NCBI GenBank assembly: GCA_032191485.1 | Contig: JAVDOI010000012.1 | Coordinates: forward strand, 8,513,135 to 8,577,134 | Direction: 5' to 3' | DNA length: 64,000 nucleotides | From: Leptoclinus maculatus | Taxonomy: Eukaryota; Chordata; Actinopteri; Perciformes; Stichaeidae | Shown here: positions 23,476 to 36,395 of the stretch, in pieces | How the letters are laid out: every line of letters starts with the position of its first letter | Numbering within the stretch: position 1 is the first letter of the stretch | Notes under the pieces: generated by a model | Database searches by the model: none | Seen by the model: the letters and a program-made list of their open reading frames with translations, nothing else | What the model was told of the DNA's origin: nothing | Translations under genes and position numbers: made by a program

Positions 23476-24407
23476 GTTCTGCTTCTCCTTGATAGCCAGC
23501 AACATTAATGACTATGAAGTCAACTTTTATTGGGCTGCAATCCAAATCAAGGAAAAACACTCGACACTTTGGTCAATTGTATTCACTTCTCTCTCTTGCA
23601 CTCAAAATCGTAACATACGTTCTCATAGTCTCATGGTAGCACCTACCCAAGAGCTAACAAGTGGGTGTGCTAGAGAAACGTTAGCTGAGCAATAGTAGGA
23701 CGAAATGAGTTTAATTTGGATGCCAAGCCCTCTAGCTACAGACCAACACCATAATCAAGTGAACCACAGCGAGAGAGAGAGAGAGGGAGAGAGGGGCAGA
23801 CAGAGAAATAAAGAGTGAGAAACGGAGTGAAAGACTAAACCTACAAAATGAGGGAGAGAGGAAGCAGAGAGGAGGAATGTTATCTGCAAAGGCCTTTATC
23901 AAAACTCTGTCTCCTGCCAACACCCCTACAGGGCATTGATCTGGTCTGCATGCCTTTTCCGCCACTGTGGATACTGCACTCTTTGAGAGAGAGACAGGAT
24001 ATAAGTGAACAGAAATATGAGCAGGATTGTGTGTCCGCTCTTGTATTGACATGGAGGATGAGGAAAATGATTATGATTTGCTGGTCAAAGTCCTGAAGCA
24101 GCGCCTGTGTCGCCGACTTTGTACAGGGGCGGAAAAGTTCCCAGATGGTCTTGGCTTGCCAAACTCGCTGCCTCTCTCTGGGTGCTGGCAATACGAAGAG
24201 GAAATCAGAGAGTCAGTGAGAAAGAAAACTTCACCCTGCCAAAAGAAAAAAAATCGAATAGAAAACCGTGAGAAGATGCAAAATCATAGGTTTTATAATC
24301 ACAGTCCCAGAAATAAAAACGTTTTTTTCTGCATGATTTTGTTGGAGCTCGGTGGTGTCACCGTGCTCTCTCCCAGTAATCAAAGAACTGTGTTGCTCAG
24401 TGTATGG

Positions 24408-24455
24408 ATGATGGATGGATGGATGGATGGATGGATGGATAGATAGATAGATAGA
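24408..24455 (+). repeat. (GGAT)n(AGAT)n microsatellite
   Basis: Tetranucleotide run of GGAT units followed by AGAT units. It is the same sequence family as the ATCC/ATCT array at 13585 but on the opposite strand. Confidence 0.9.
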
Positions 24456-24750
24456 ACCTGTTTTATTACAGCTGCATAAAAACACATTTTTGTCGCTCTT
24501 TACAAGATGTTATTATGGGAGCAACAATAACAGCTTACTGAGGGTCCCTGTGATGCCACTGCAGGGAAGTCTGTCTGATATGTTTCAGACAAAGCTTTAG
24601 CTTGTGTTTTAATTGGCATTCCAAAATTACAATGTCTTTTATCTACATTTTCTTCAAAGAAAGTTAAACTTGTCAATTACACCCTGAGATACAAAGTTAA
24701 TATACAGTGCACCGTCTCCTTCTCTTTCTTTTTCTTTAGTAAACATTGCC

Positions 24751-24772
24751 ACAATGTTACTTTAGGGAAATG

Positions 24773-24857
<85 letters not shown>

Positions 24858-24916
24858 CTATTGTATAACATTGTTATATATATATATATATATTATTTTC
24901 CCTGAAGTAACATTGT
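24751..24916. repeat. TA-rich hairpin with 20-bp inverted arms
   Basis: The left arm ACAATGTTACTTTAGGGAAA (24751-24770) and the complement of the right arm at 24897-24916 match at 19 of 20 positions. Between them lie (TA)n tracts (24774-24850 and about 24875-24893), themselves self-complementary. The whole 166 bp can fold on itself, as in a small MITE or a long palindrome. Confidence 0.85.
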
Positions 24917-25086
24917 TAATGGATGTATGGGTATATATGTATATATATATATATAATGGATGTACAAATAAATAAAGGAACACCCATCAATATGAAGGAA
25001 CCTCAAATTGTGTAATATGTTATTGGTGTTATGATGTTTAGTATATTCCCATGTCATTCCCATAATATTGTAAAGTTTTCGATGCT

Positions 25087-25439
25087 ATTTGCATGATGTC
25101 ACTTACTTACTGTACTCAGGCTCTCCCCTCTCCCCTCTCCCCTCCTCCTTCTTCTCTTCTTTCATCCAAAAAGGGGAGAAAGGAGGCTGGCTTGTTAACT
25201 TTATGGGCTTGACCCCCCCAGCTCTTAGTCATTTGCTCGGTTTGGACTGGAACTAGCACACACGGTGCCCTGACTCGGTTCGCAGTGGCACACAGTGGCG
25301 GAGGAGCTGCGGCTGGATATCACAGGGAAATACTGCAATAATCCGTAAATGTGATAAAAAAAAATATATAGGACTCCAGGACACACGCAGGGAGAACCTT
25401 CGAACTTTTTTGGAATAATATCTTAATTTGATCCACAAG
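25087..25439 (+). promoter_or_regulatory. bgn: Probable biglycan promoter and non-coding first exon
   Basis: A perfect octamer ATTTGCAT (25087-25094), a CT-rich tract (about 25118-25160) and then a plausible untranslated exon ending TTGATCCACAAG precede a donor, GTAGGG, at 25440. Mammalian biglycan has one non-coding exon followed by seven coding exons; seven coding exons are found here. The exon start (near 25250) and the link across 6.4 kb to 31848 are inferred. Confidence 0.4.
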
Positions 25440-25839
25440 GTAGGGGTGATGGGTTATTTTAATTTTACTTTTCAGTCTTGTAAATGGGCAGGAGGCAACT
25501 TTCTTCTTCCAGCTGATTTTTATTATGTTATTAATTATATGCAAATGCCATGCCGATAATAATTCAATTATATCAATATAATTTGAATTCTAGTAGCTTT
25601 GAACTATTCTGCTACATCTAACATGTTCACATTTTTCGTACTTTGCTGAGATTTATGTCACTAACTTTTATATTTTCAGTTGTCACGCTGTTTGCACCTC
25701 GTAACCAATTGAATGTTTTTGTTATTTATTTGTTTCCTCCCTCACAATTATTATATTTAAATAATGATCTCTATCATCCAGCTACTTAATGCAACCTGTT
25801 GCACGGCGCATGTGATGCTGTAATTTTTACTCCGGAGTG

Positions 25840-25851
25840 ACACCAGATGGC
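25840..25851 (+). promoter_or_regulatory. CTCF-core match in biglycan intron 1
   Basis: ACACCAGATGGC matches 11 of 12 positions of CCASYAGRKGGC on the + strand, about 400 bp into the first intron. Motif match only. Confidence 0.35.
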
Positions 25852-26241
25852 GCAACGAGTCTCCAGAGACTGCGCGCTGGGAGCGATCATTAATGATGAT
25901 AATTGGGCGAAACCTTTATTTTCACTCACTTTATCCTTAAATCAACGCTCCCATTTGGACTTTAAATGTAACACATGGCATTTACGTCCCTGCATCACGA
26001 TCAAGGGGGAGAATAATTATGGTGGAACGTGCCAATCAAGTCAACTCCTTCTGGTAGACATCTGCCCTGCCCTAATTCACCCTCTGCACACAGCGCGCAG
26101 ATTGTCAAGTGTTAAAAGAACTGTGGTCTGAGAAACTTGCGTGGAGATTATAGCTTGCTGTGTTTTTATTTAGTCACGTTATATGAAGCAAACAAACATT
26201 GAGGACTCCCCGCGGCCTCATTCTGTCTTGTGCTGATGACT

Positions 26242-26636
26242 TCATGTGTAACCGGTTGTATATGGACCCAAATGCAACACACACGATTTCCAGGGATCTT
26301 TGGCTTTTTATTTCAAACTTCCAAAAAACAGCGTCAGAGTTAAACAGGGTCAGGATCAGAAGGCTGGTAGGTTTACTGGGAGTCAGGCAATGCGGGTAAA
26401 ACAGGGGCAGGCAGGGTCGGCAACAGGAGATCAGTCCGTGAGAGCGATGCTGGCGAGTCATTGAAAACCGAAGAACAATCTGTCAGTGTGTATCTGGGAA
26501 GCAGGAGTCTATATAGGGGCTTGATTAATGATCTGAGGCAGGTGAGTGAACAGGTGAAGGGAGTTAGACTGATGAGGAGGGAGTGACTGACAAGTCGAGT
26601 GAGGAGGAGAGTGTGGAGCTGAACTGTGACATCATG
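26242..26636 (-). mobile_element. Solo LTR of a retrotransposon, antisense, with target duplication
   Basis: The 385-bp element (26247-26631) starts TGTAACCGG and ends CTGTGACA, giving TG...CA ends. It is flanked on both sides by TCATG (26242-26246 and 26632-26636). Read on the minus strand it carries a TATA box (CTATATAGACTCC) and then an AATAAA signal, the order expected of an LTR. The 5-bp duplication fits Gypsy/ERV-like integrases. No internal gag-pol sequence adjoins it. It lies in biglycan intron 1 in antisense orientation. Confidence 0.85.
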
Positions 26637-28879
26637 TCCAGCAATGGTTCCGTAAAGAGACAGAGCAAACAGTGTCTGTCTGTGGGGTCGATGGTCAGAC
26701 AGTTAAAATGACGGTCTTCATCTGTCTGTTTCCTGACCTTCCAGCCCGCCTGCCTATTAGCCAGCCTGTGGGTTGACCACCCTGCACCTGCTGGTCTGTC
26801 TGTTTTGCTGATTCTCCTTGCCAGTCTGTCCTTCCACCTGTCTGTCGCATCATAATTGGGTCTAAATGCAAAAACTCACAGTTCCCCTGTAGCTTCATCA
26901 TCTTCACCCTGCAGAGGGCTGTGTCATTTTATAAATTCAAGTCAAAGTTCAATTGAGCTCTGTCTTTGCCATGTTTTGACAATAGAATTTGCTGTTTGTT
27001 CCATTTAGTTGATTTTTTTAACAATAAGGTTTACTCTCTATTCATAGCCCACTTTCAACCAGCACACACTTTGAAATAATCCACATTCTTTGAATGAGAC
27101 TCATGTGCCCACAGGCATGGATCCTCAGGTCAGTTGTCTTATTTGGCCCTTTTTTGTTCTTCTGCATGTCTTTGCTCTCTGCTCTGCTCAGGCCTCGTCT
27201 CTGCAGCATTGAGCAGCTTGCCACCACATCCAAGCTTGGCGGCATCAGAGAAGCTGCCAAGCAGTTCCTTTTTTTAGGAATTGCAGTCACCAAATTACAG
27301 CCACTGGGGCAGTTAACTCCACCCGAACGCTCCTACCGGACACGCCTAGCACTAACTGTGTGTCTGAAGAGCACATGAATTTAGGGTGTTTGTGTGTGAA
27401 TGCCTGTCTGTGTGTGTGTCACATGTGTGCAGTGAAGGAGACATGGCATAAGGAAGTGAGGGAGTTCAGCCAAATAACCAGACCATTTTGGAGGCATTTC
27501 TGAGACCAAAATACATAGATTGGTTTACACATGATTGAGTTTGTGTGTGTGTGTGTGTGTGTGTGTTTGTGTGTTTGTGTTTAGGACAGCTTGCATTCCA
27601 ACAAGCAAACATGTGTTTTTGTTTCTGGGGCGTCAGAGTTTATTGCAGCTTGGATCCTGTTCAGAATAACATGATGGTACTGAAACAAATAAATAAACCA
27701 TGGAGCGACTCCAGCCGAAATAAGATTCTATTCTCTGCAAACACAATACGAGGCCGTGTCAAATATATTGTGCTCAGTCAGCACGTTGATCACTTTCAAC
27801 CACCCTGTGATGTTAAACGGCACTGAGTGTTGACGTGGCGGCTGCCAATACACCAGCGTTTTTGTGCCAGCTGGCACTTTTGGAGAGAACTTTGCCCCAC
27901 CTTAACTCTTCTCTGCCAACGCAGTCTTAAGGAGCAGAGCTTATGTGCTCCTGAATATGAATACGCAGATAAAATGAGCCAGCGTTTTTATGTCTTGATC
28001 GATATTGTAAAGCTTAATGCTTTTTGGCAGCTGCGGCTCATGGCGGTGCCAAAGGGTTTCGACATTTAAATTAGACACAGATGAGAACAGCGGTTGTGAA
28101 TAAGACGTGCTGTGATAAAACAGATTGTGATGACTTTACAGTCATAACAATTCACACATTTTTTCCGTGAATAAAAGGTGGCAGCCATTCCTATGAGTCA
28201 AAAGAAAGTGGGGGGTTGTGCGTAGGACTGGATGGGAGGTTAAGGTGCCTTTCTCTGGGCCGCGGTCATGGAGACCAAACTCTGTGCGTTGTATCTTGGG
28301 ATGATTGTTCTTGGCGACACAAAGAGCATACATCTTTAAATATATGTTTGTTTAGCTTGACAAGAGCAAAGGCTGCCTTGTGGGAACTCTAGATACATCA
28401 AAGCAATTGCGGTGGATGTGAGAGCAGACAAGTACCCAGCGCTTGATGGATAGTGCATATAGGAAATGTAAAGCTAATCTCAAACGCTGGGTGTGGGAAA
28501 CTCAAACAACTGATGCACTTGTAGGATGGATTGTTCACCAGATGGTGCTTTCAATGACACCACTGCGTTTTTTTTTGTCTGTCGGCCTCCATTCCACCCC
28601 TGAATCCTGTCTCATATCTTCTATCCCTGTTGCTCTTTCTCCTCCCTTAATCCTGTTTCACCTTTTCAAATCCAAGAGTAAACCACTGGAATTAAAATCT
28701 TCATAAAAGTGTCTGTCTTCTGTTACCTGTTATGAAAGCCTCTTTTGATATTATAGGTGTGTGTGTGTTGGGGAACTTCCTCTTGTTTCTTCACTTCTTT
28801 GCTTTATTGAGGGGACATAATCATTGCCCTAGAGGAGACAGAGAAGCCGTCATCTTGTTAAGTGTTAGGGTTGTCAACA
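26637..28879 (+). other. bgn: Biglycan intron 1, middle part
   Basis: Non-coding with no recognised mobile element. It includes a (GT)n microsatellite at 27542-27580. Several 60-95 codon open frames show no domain or splice support. Confidence 0.5.
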
Positions 28880-29192
28880 TGTAGTTGTTGAACATCTTAA
28901 TTCAAAAGCGTGGGCATTAATTCCACTGCATCCACTCTTCTGAGGAGGAGTTTTACAAGATCTTTGACCCTGGCCGCAGGGATTTGCTCCCATTCAAGAG
29001 CATTAGTGGGACACTGATGGTGAGCGATGAGGCCTGGCTCACAGTTGGCGTTCCAATTCATGCCAAAGGTGTTATAGTACTACAATTTCTGTCTATTTGA
29101 ACTGAAAGGCCTAGCTCAAACCCTGAAAAACCAGACACAAAAAAGAATGTATTTGCACCAGTGTGTCCACATACATTTGGCCAAATAGTGTA
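28880..29192 (-). mobile_element. Relic of a Tc1-type DNA transposon
   Basis: Minus-strand text contains diverged remains of the 3' part of a Tc1-like transposase gene. The + strand 'ggctcacagttggcgttcca' and 'agcattagtgggacac' blocks correspond to the familiar DELERR and DLTNAL-coding regions. The right end CCACATACATTTGGCCAAAT runs into ATAGTGTA, a typical fish Tc1 terminus. The middle is deleted and frames are broken. The left end is not resolved. Confidence 0.7.
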
Positions 29193-31077
29193 CATTACTG
29201 ATTCAAAGCAAGTGTTGATTAGACACTTTCCTTTCCTTAAACTTCCTTCTCGCCACAGCCAACACACAACTCCCACTCTTCTGCCTCATAATGTCATTTT
29301 ACTCTTATTTCTTTTCTCTCCATTTACTCGTCTGCCCCCCCCCATTCCACAGCACCACGAAGACAAACACAGTGAGCGAGACAAGAATAGCCGGCGATCC
29401 ATCCATCCATTAAACCACTCTTGGCCTTTGGATAGGAGCAGAACAATTAAGATTGAAGCCTTTGGTTTGTTTTCGTCTAGGACCGGATGTTTGGCGGCTC
29501 ACAACTTTACTGAAGGCAAAGGAGAGGAATTTGTAAATTCACACACACACACACACACACACACAGACATACCAGGGCCAGATAAAAGTGGTCATTACAG
29601 TCACAGAGGCTGCTTAGTTGTGGGATGTAGTTTAGTCTTGTTGTTATGTTGTGTTTATAGTCTTAGACATCATTCCTGGATGATGATAGACTATGTTCCT
29701 GTCTACCTTCCCATCGTCCCCAACACCTCTATCTGCAAATCTCCATCTATTGCCACATCTCTACAAATGGCTGACAAATCATTGCACACTCCACAGATTA
29801 GAGCAATGGTTGCCACGTTTTTAGTTCCAATCCTCCCACAATGCTGCAAAGCACAAGCTGCAGAAATCGTAGGTGGAAAGCTTAGTCCGTTGTTTTCTAT
29901 ATTACAGCTCTTTTGCGTATTGCGTGTCATTGTGTGATGCTGACTATATATACATGTATGTCCTTTTTTTCTGCATTCTTCTGGCCAAGCCAAGGCCCGT
30001 GGTGTTTTTTATTTTCTGCTAAATGGTATAATTTGGCTGCTATTTTTATTGCAGGGAGCAGACTGCAGGGGCCAGTTATTCATGCTTTCATGCCAGGTCC
30101 ACTTCATGCACAGACTCTTAGTTTTACAGATTTGAATGTCCCTCAGTAATACTTTTATTCCTTAGAATGGAGCTAAATCTCTCTACAGTTGCAGTGGATT
30201 GCATAAGCAACTTTATTGATCATTTTCTCATGATTTAGGACTGAAGTTTATCAATATTCAGTAAGTGTGTACTCTGACCACATTCTTCTTTGTGGAGTGT
30301 TTTTGTTAAGGCTCTACTTTTGTAATTTAAAGGATCAGTATCAGTTTCGAGAACTTTTTTTTGCATGAAGTGTGGAATGAGAAGCATTTCTCCAACATTA
30401 AAAAAAATCCCCTGAAACTCGCTCACAAGCTTTATTATTACAATCTCTCCCTTTTAGGCCTTTCAAAGTCTTGTGAACAGTCTGTGCTACTAGAAAGATC
30501 CTGGGACATTTGGTGAAACAGGCCGGGCAAAAGATCAAGCAAGTGTTTGAATGGTGTTGCATTTAGTAGACTAGTTTGAGATTAACACACAAAAAGACAT
30601 ATCGCATTGAGTTTCCATTTGAAGTGCAGTACAAACTTCTAATCATATTATCCAAAATTTCACCCCAAGACATCCGAACCCTTCACTCCTCAGGATCCTT
30701 AAACTTCCCTGGAAAGTCCATTTGCGCGCTAACCATTCATTGGCATCAAGACTCCACAGCCGTCTGTAGGATTACGGAGCTGGGGATCAGAGGAGGGAAT
30801 TAGCACGACAAGGTTATAGATTATATGGTTTTAAGTCACCCCAGAGTCCAGTGTACTGGGATTTACTTCATAGGATTAGCCTCAGGTTAAGAGTCACGAT
30901 ATCCCCTCGTACGGATCAATTGGCCTGGTGGTAATGTGTTTTTATAGGAATTAGATTTTAGGTTGAGCTTGGAGGGGGTGGCTGCGCCGAGGTGTTAGTT
31001 AGGTCAGAGCAGGCAGGATGAAGCCAGCGAAAAAAACACAGACACACACATGATCACAAGTCTAGTGACCTCAATCA

Positions 31078-31118
<41 letters not shown>

Positions 31119-31847
31119 ACAGCTATGACATCATGGAGTCTGTGTTTCATGACATGCGTACAAACTCCAACACATGCACCCAGACGCTCTCACACTTGCA
31201 CACCCAGTTTCAACTCTAAATGAATGGTGGCTTTGTTTTAACTGCTCGGTTGCAGGAATAAAGTTTTCCACCGCTGAGGTGATGTCCTTTCCACTATCCG
31301 GTTGGTCAGTGAGAAGAAGTGACTTACTCTCTTGGGAATGGACAGGAAGCAGACAGTGACATTTTGTTGGTGTGGTTTAAGTGACTTTCATTCCCAGAGT
31401 TGACTCCTGGCGGGTTTCCCCCGGGGGAATGAGTCCATTTCACCTCACCAGACTCCAGCCCCCGTTGGCCTGTCATGTGGTATAAACAGTAGGCCTTTAT
31501 AATTAAGGATAGGCAGACCATTTCATAACATTTCAATGTCCATTTATTTGAAGCCCTTGTCCACGTGGCTGGATTAACCTGCTATAGGGAGCCCAGGTGT
31601 GCACAGACACACACACCACATCCTAATCTCTGTAGGGTGGGATGAACTGTTGCCCACATGTTCCCAAGTACAATACACGTTTGGGGCCCCTGGAGGTCTG
31701 GGGCCCCAGGGCAGTCGCCTGCGTTGTCAATGTCATGTGCATATTCCTTTTCATACTCCCATTGATTTAAATGGAGTGGAGAAAATACATTTGAAATAAT
31801 GTGTAATAAAACTGATGCTGCTCTTCGTTCTGCTTGTGTTTTCTCAG
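29193..31847 (+). other. bgn: Biglycan intron 1, 3' part
   Basis: Non-coding stretch with a (CA)n run at 29540-29565 and a (GT)n run at 31080-31118. It contains an unusually long stop-free frame (29161-29937) without an ATG near its start, discussed as a finding. No exon was recognised. Confidence 0.5.
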
Positions 31848-32155
31848 GTGTATAAGTTCACGATGTTGCCATATTGCTCCCTCCTGCTGTTGCTATGCGT
31901 GGCTCGGCTGCTCTCCACCTCCTCGGCCCTGCCCTTCGAGCAGAGAGGCTTCTGGGATTTTGCCATGGACAGCATGGACAGCGGCGGGATGATGACGATG
32001 ATGAGGGATGAGGAAGAAGGCTCGGCTGTAGAGGAGATCCCCGCCCCTGACATACCCATGTGCCCCTTCGGCTGCCACTGTCAGCTCAGGGTCGTCCAGT
32101 GTTCTGACCTCGGTCAGTGAGAGTGTCTGTGTGTGTGTGTGTGTGTGTGTGTTTA

Positions 32156-32230
<75 letters not shown>

Positions 32231-32262
32231 CATGTCTGTTATGCTTTGTCATTGTTTCTAAG

Positions 32263-32305
<43 letters not shown>

Positions 32306-34436
32306 CAAGAGGTTCAGGCAGGAAAGCAAATTAGTTGAATGACCCGAGCCTTGCATGACTTTCACATTCTCCAGTGAGTAAAGTCCCTCTTTGGTGTATT
32401 ATCTCAGAGAGAATGAGGGATTTAGTGTTCCGGATATTGTGTGTAGATACTAGGTGGGAGAGGAGGAGAGACACAGCAGTAAAGGGGAAAGGACTGAGGC
32501 AAGAGAAGGAAGGAGGGAAGAAAAAAGAAAGAAAGTAAACAAGAGATGGAGAGAGAGGAAGGTAAACAGAAAGAAGAAAAAAAAGGACACTTTGATCGTA
32601 GGAGATGAAAAGTTTACAATCTCCTCTCTGTCTTTAAGAAGCTGTTTCATGTTGTCTTTGGGACGTAGACAGAATGTTTAATGTAATCCCCAACCAGGAA
32701 GGGGAGGATGACCGAGAACGGTTGAACGAGTTGGTTTAAAGGGGTTTAAAGATGGAAGAAGAATGTCAGGGTAAGGACGTGAGGGTTACGAATATTCACA
32801 GGTATGAGTTCCACTAGAAAAACATCAAACTAATTTGCTGGTGACAAGGACACAAAAAACATTAAGCTCAGTGTTCTACCTCCCAATGTATCTACCTCAA
32901 CATATGACTTTCATGATGCTTTCGCAGTCTGTCTGTGACTTTTTAGTCTTGTTTCCATTAAAAGCATATGCTATAATTTCCTGCCTGTGGATATTGTAAG
33001 TGCATGCTGTTCTTCCTCTGTCTATTCTTACAGGACCAAATAAATTGCGCTCAGTCTTATTTACGGATATAAAGATTCCTCACATTATACTGGCTATATA
33101 ACTCTAATAAGCTGTCTGTGTTTAGACATAATGGTTTTGTCGAATCATCATTTTAAAAGCTCTATATATTTACTGTCCCTGGTCTCTCTGCTGCGGGTAA
33201 ATGTGGAAGCGTATAATTTCCGAGATGTCAAGTGCTTATTTAGAACAGATGTATTTTGGCGGTGGCGTCTGTCTCCCCTCAGTGTGCATCCCAGCATGAT
33301 GTTGGGTATTTGTGTTGAGGGACGCTGGGGTTTAAGAGGGTGCTAGTTTTGTCAGTTTGTGGTTAAGGCTTTGAGACTTGTGGCAGATACGGGTGACGCG
33401 CTGTGGTTTGAGGTTTAAAGGGTTAAAGGGATTCAGTTTATCAGGGGGTGGGTGAAAGTATTCTTTTCAGGTTTTGTTTAGCATTTATGTTGTGTTTTGA
33501 CACAAGCAAACACATTTGGAGGTTTTCAAGCTGGCAGGATGCTTGTCGAAAGCTGCAGGTGTTGGCTGGAAGGTAAATATTTCCTACCACATGAATCCCA
33601 CTGGTACAGTCATATTGCTCTCACCAGCAGCTGTAACAACTTTATTGCACTTGAGAAAATGGTAGAGACTGAGTTAATAATTGGATTTAAACTTGATATT
33701 TCATTTAATTCAATTTATACAAATTTATCTCGCTTAATTTCTACAATACACTATAAAGTTCCAAGCCTCCTCAGCCACTCCACCAGATCCCTCAGCACTG
33801 CGTGGACGTGGTTTGTACAGAATGTCAAAGGGAACTGCTGAGGGTTTGATCCTGTGTGGTGACACAGAGGGTGTGGCACAGTACAGCAAAAGCCATATAT
33901 CTAAACTTAACTCTAGATGGACAGCTCTGGGTACAGTCCTGTGGGACAGATGTGGTCGGTGGCAAACTGGATCCCAGTGGGACAGCTGCCGTCCTCTCTC
34001 ACCAGCGGGTCTGGTTGCATCATGGTCCTGATCCAGATGAGTTCGGCCCTGGTCAGGATTCGCTTACAGTGGCCTGTCTGCGCTACTGACCACATCTGAT
34101 ACACCCATCCACGTGTCCTCTGTGATGTGGTCTAGTTAATGATCACTGGTTGCTGTGTTTGTGCATGCGCTGAGTCATTTTTCCAGATCCCTGAATGGAA
34201 TAATGCAGGTGGTGTTTCTTAACGCCGTCCGCTTTTTGTAACCCATTCTTAGCCTTTATGAATTATTGCTTGGTAAACAATATACACAAGCGCAACCCTA
34301 ACCGTAACAGCTCTTGGTGTTTATGCTTGTCATGATGTTGTTAACTGCACACTCTCTACATGACTTCTTAGCAGGTGTTTCTAACACTTGGCACGGCAGC
34401 TTCGCCACTTACACATTAACACACACAGCTTGTATT

Positions 34437-34470
<34 letters not shown>

Positions 34471-36317
34471 AGGGTTGTGCCTGTCTCCCTTTTATTTGAT
34501 GTGTGATTTTGCTGATGGTATTTAAGTCACATCCTTTGTGACTTCTGTCGAATGAAAACCAGATGGAAAACATCTGGTGTCCCCATCTGCCATGTCTTTG
34601 TAAGTGACAAACCAGTAATGTTAGTTATGTGCTGCTTTGACGTCTCTGTTTGACCTCCATGGTTGTGTCTATGTCCACCTCTCATTAAAATAATAGACGA
34701 GGAGGCCCAAAGTGCTCATTTGAGATTGTGTGGGCGTGTGATTGGGTTTATGTTTAAGCCTGATGGAGGTTTTAAAACACACAGTGACTATTTATTTTCC
34801 ATGGTCTATGTCTGACTAACATATCTTAAGAGCTTGCCTCCTTGAAAACAATCTGGTTTTTAGGGTGTTGGTTCCCCCATGGAAGCATTCAATGGAGCAT
34901 GATTCCCTTCTGTGTTTTTATTGGTCTCATCTTCAGGTCTGACTGAGGTGCCAAAGAATATTCCTTCAGACACCAAGTTCCTGGACCTGCAGAACAACCG
35001 TATCACTGAGCTAAAAGAGAATGACTTCAAAGGCCTTACTAACTTATATGTAAGAGACACACACACACACACACACACACACATGCTTTTGATCAGCACC
35101 TCTCAAGGATGTATGAACGACTCAGCTCAGCTTGTGTTGGCTTGTAGATCATAATGATCCTCCGTTACCTTGAGGATTTAAAACTCTGAGAGCTTTAATT
35201 GTATTAAGTTCGAGCCTGAAGCCAAATGGGAGTATTCAAGCTCACATCTTTGCCTCTCTTAGCAGAAAGGCTTTGCTCACTCCTGACCCACATTCAAGAG
35301 CGCTGACCAAGAGCAATATCGAATCTGGCAGAGTAGAAAACTCGCAACATGACATTATACAATATAACATCTCTATTAAGGTCTGTTTGCCTCATCTCCA
35401 TCTTTTAGCCAGCGCAGGTGGAGAGACATTCGGCAATGACGAGATCGACTGCAGGATCAGTTTTAATTCACTCAAACACATTCAGTAAAGACAGAGGATG
35501 CAAACACAGGCTCTTGTGCATTCTGTGTATTGTTTTAGCTTACTTTCTTTTTATTTTCTGACTGCCTGAGTGCTAAAGTGTTTCATTTGGCTCACTATGG
35601 TTACTGTTTTTTTCCAGGCTCTGTCTCTGAGGAATAACCTTATTTCCAAAGTCCACCCCAGAACATTTGTGCCTCTGAAGCACATGCAGAAGCTCTACTT
35701 CTCCAAGAATCTGCTGACCACTGTTCCCAAGAACTTGCCGGCCTCTCTGATTGAGATGAGGATCCACGAGAACCGCATCAGGAAGGTGGCAGCTGGAGCC
35801 TTCGCAGGACTGGGCAATATGAACTGCATAGGTCAGAAATGCTGACGACTGCAACAAATCTAGGCTATACCCTGTGGTGCTCACCACTGCCTTTGCCACT
35901 GTATAGAAAATTAAAGAGACCGTTTTTTATTTCATGCCACAAATATTCCCTTCATCTTGCAGAAATGGGAGCAAACCCCATCTATAACAGCGGTTTTGAG
36001 CCTGGAGCCTTCAAGGGACTGAATCTGAATTATCTGCGTATATCAGAGTCCAAATTAACTGGGGTGCCAAAAGGTAACAGCTCATCTGTGTGGCTAAAAT
36101 GCTAACATATTTACAATGGATTCATCTTCACAAGGAATACAAGGAATGGACAGCCACTGGACAAAATCAAATCTCAGTGGAGCCTTACGTGTTATGTTGT
36201 CTCTCTTTCAGATCTCCCAGAGAGCCTCCATGAGCTTCATCTGGACAACAACCAGATCCAGGCTGTCGAACTGGAGGACCTGAGCCGCTACAAAAACCTG
36301 TACAGGTATCTGTACAC

Positions 36318-36395
<78 letters not shown>

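Larger units (their letters stand above)
21175..25240. other. Intergenic region upstream of biglycan
   Basis: About 4 kb with no supported coding exon. It holds short CA, GA and GGAT/AGAT repeats, a tRNA-like fragment and a TA-rich hairpin (listed separately). Open frames are short and without recognisable domains. Confidence 0.6.

Noticed and set aside
31893..32252. 119-codon minus-strand frame opposite biglycan exon 2
   Set aside because: It is the shadow of the coding exon extended through the GA/GT microsatellite.
33840..34110. Overlapping open frames on both strands with an 11-bp inverted repeat (CAGATGTGGTC)
   Set aside because: Several frames of 60-77 codons overlap on both strands but none has a domain; the inverted repeat is too short and widely spaced to call an element.
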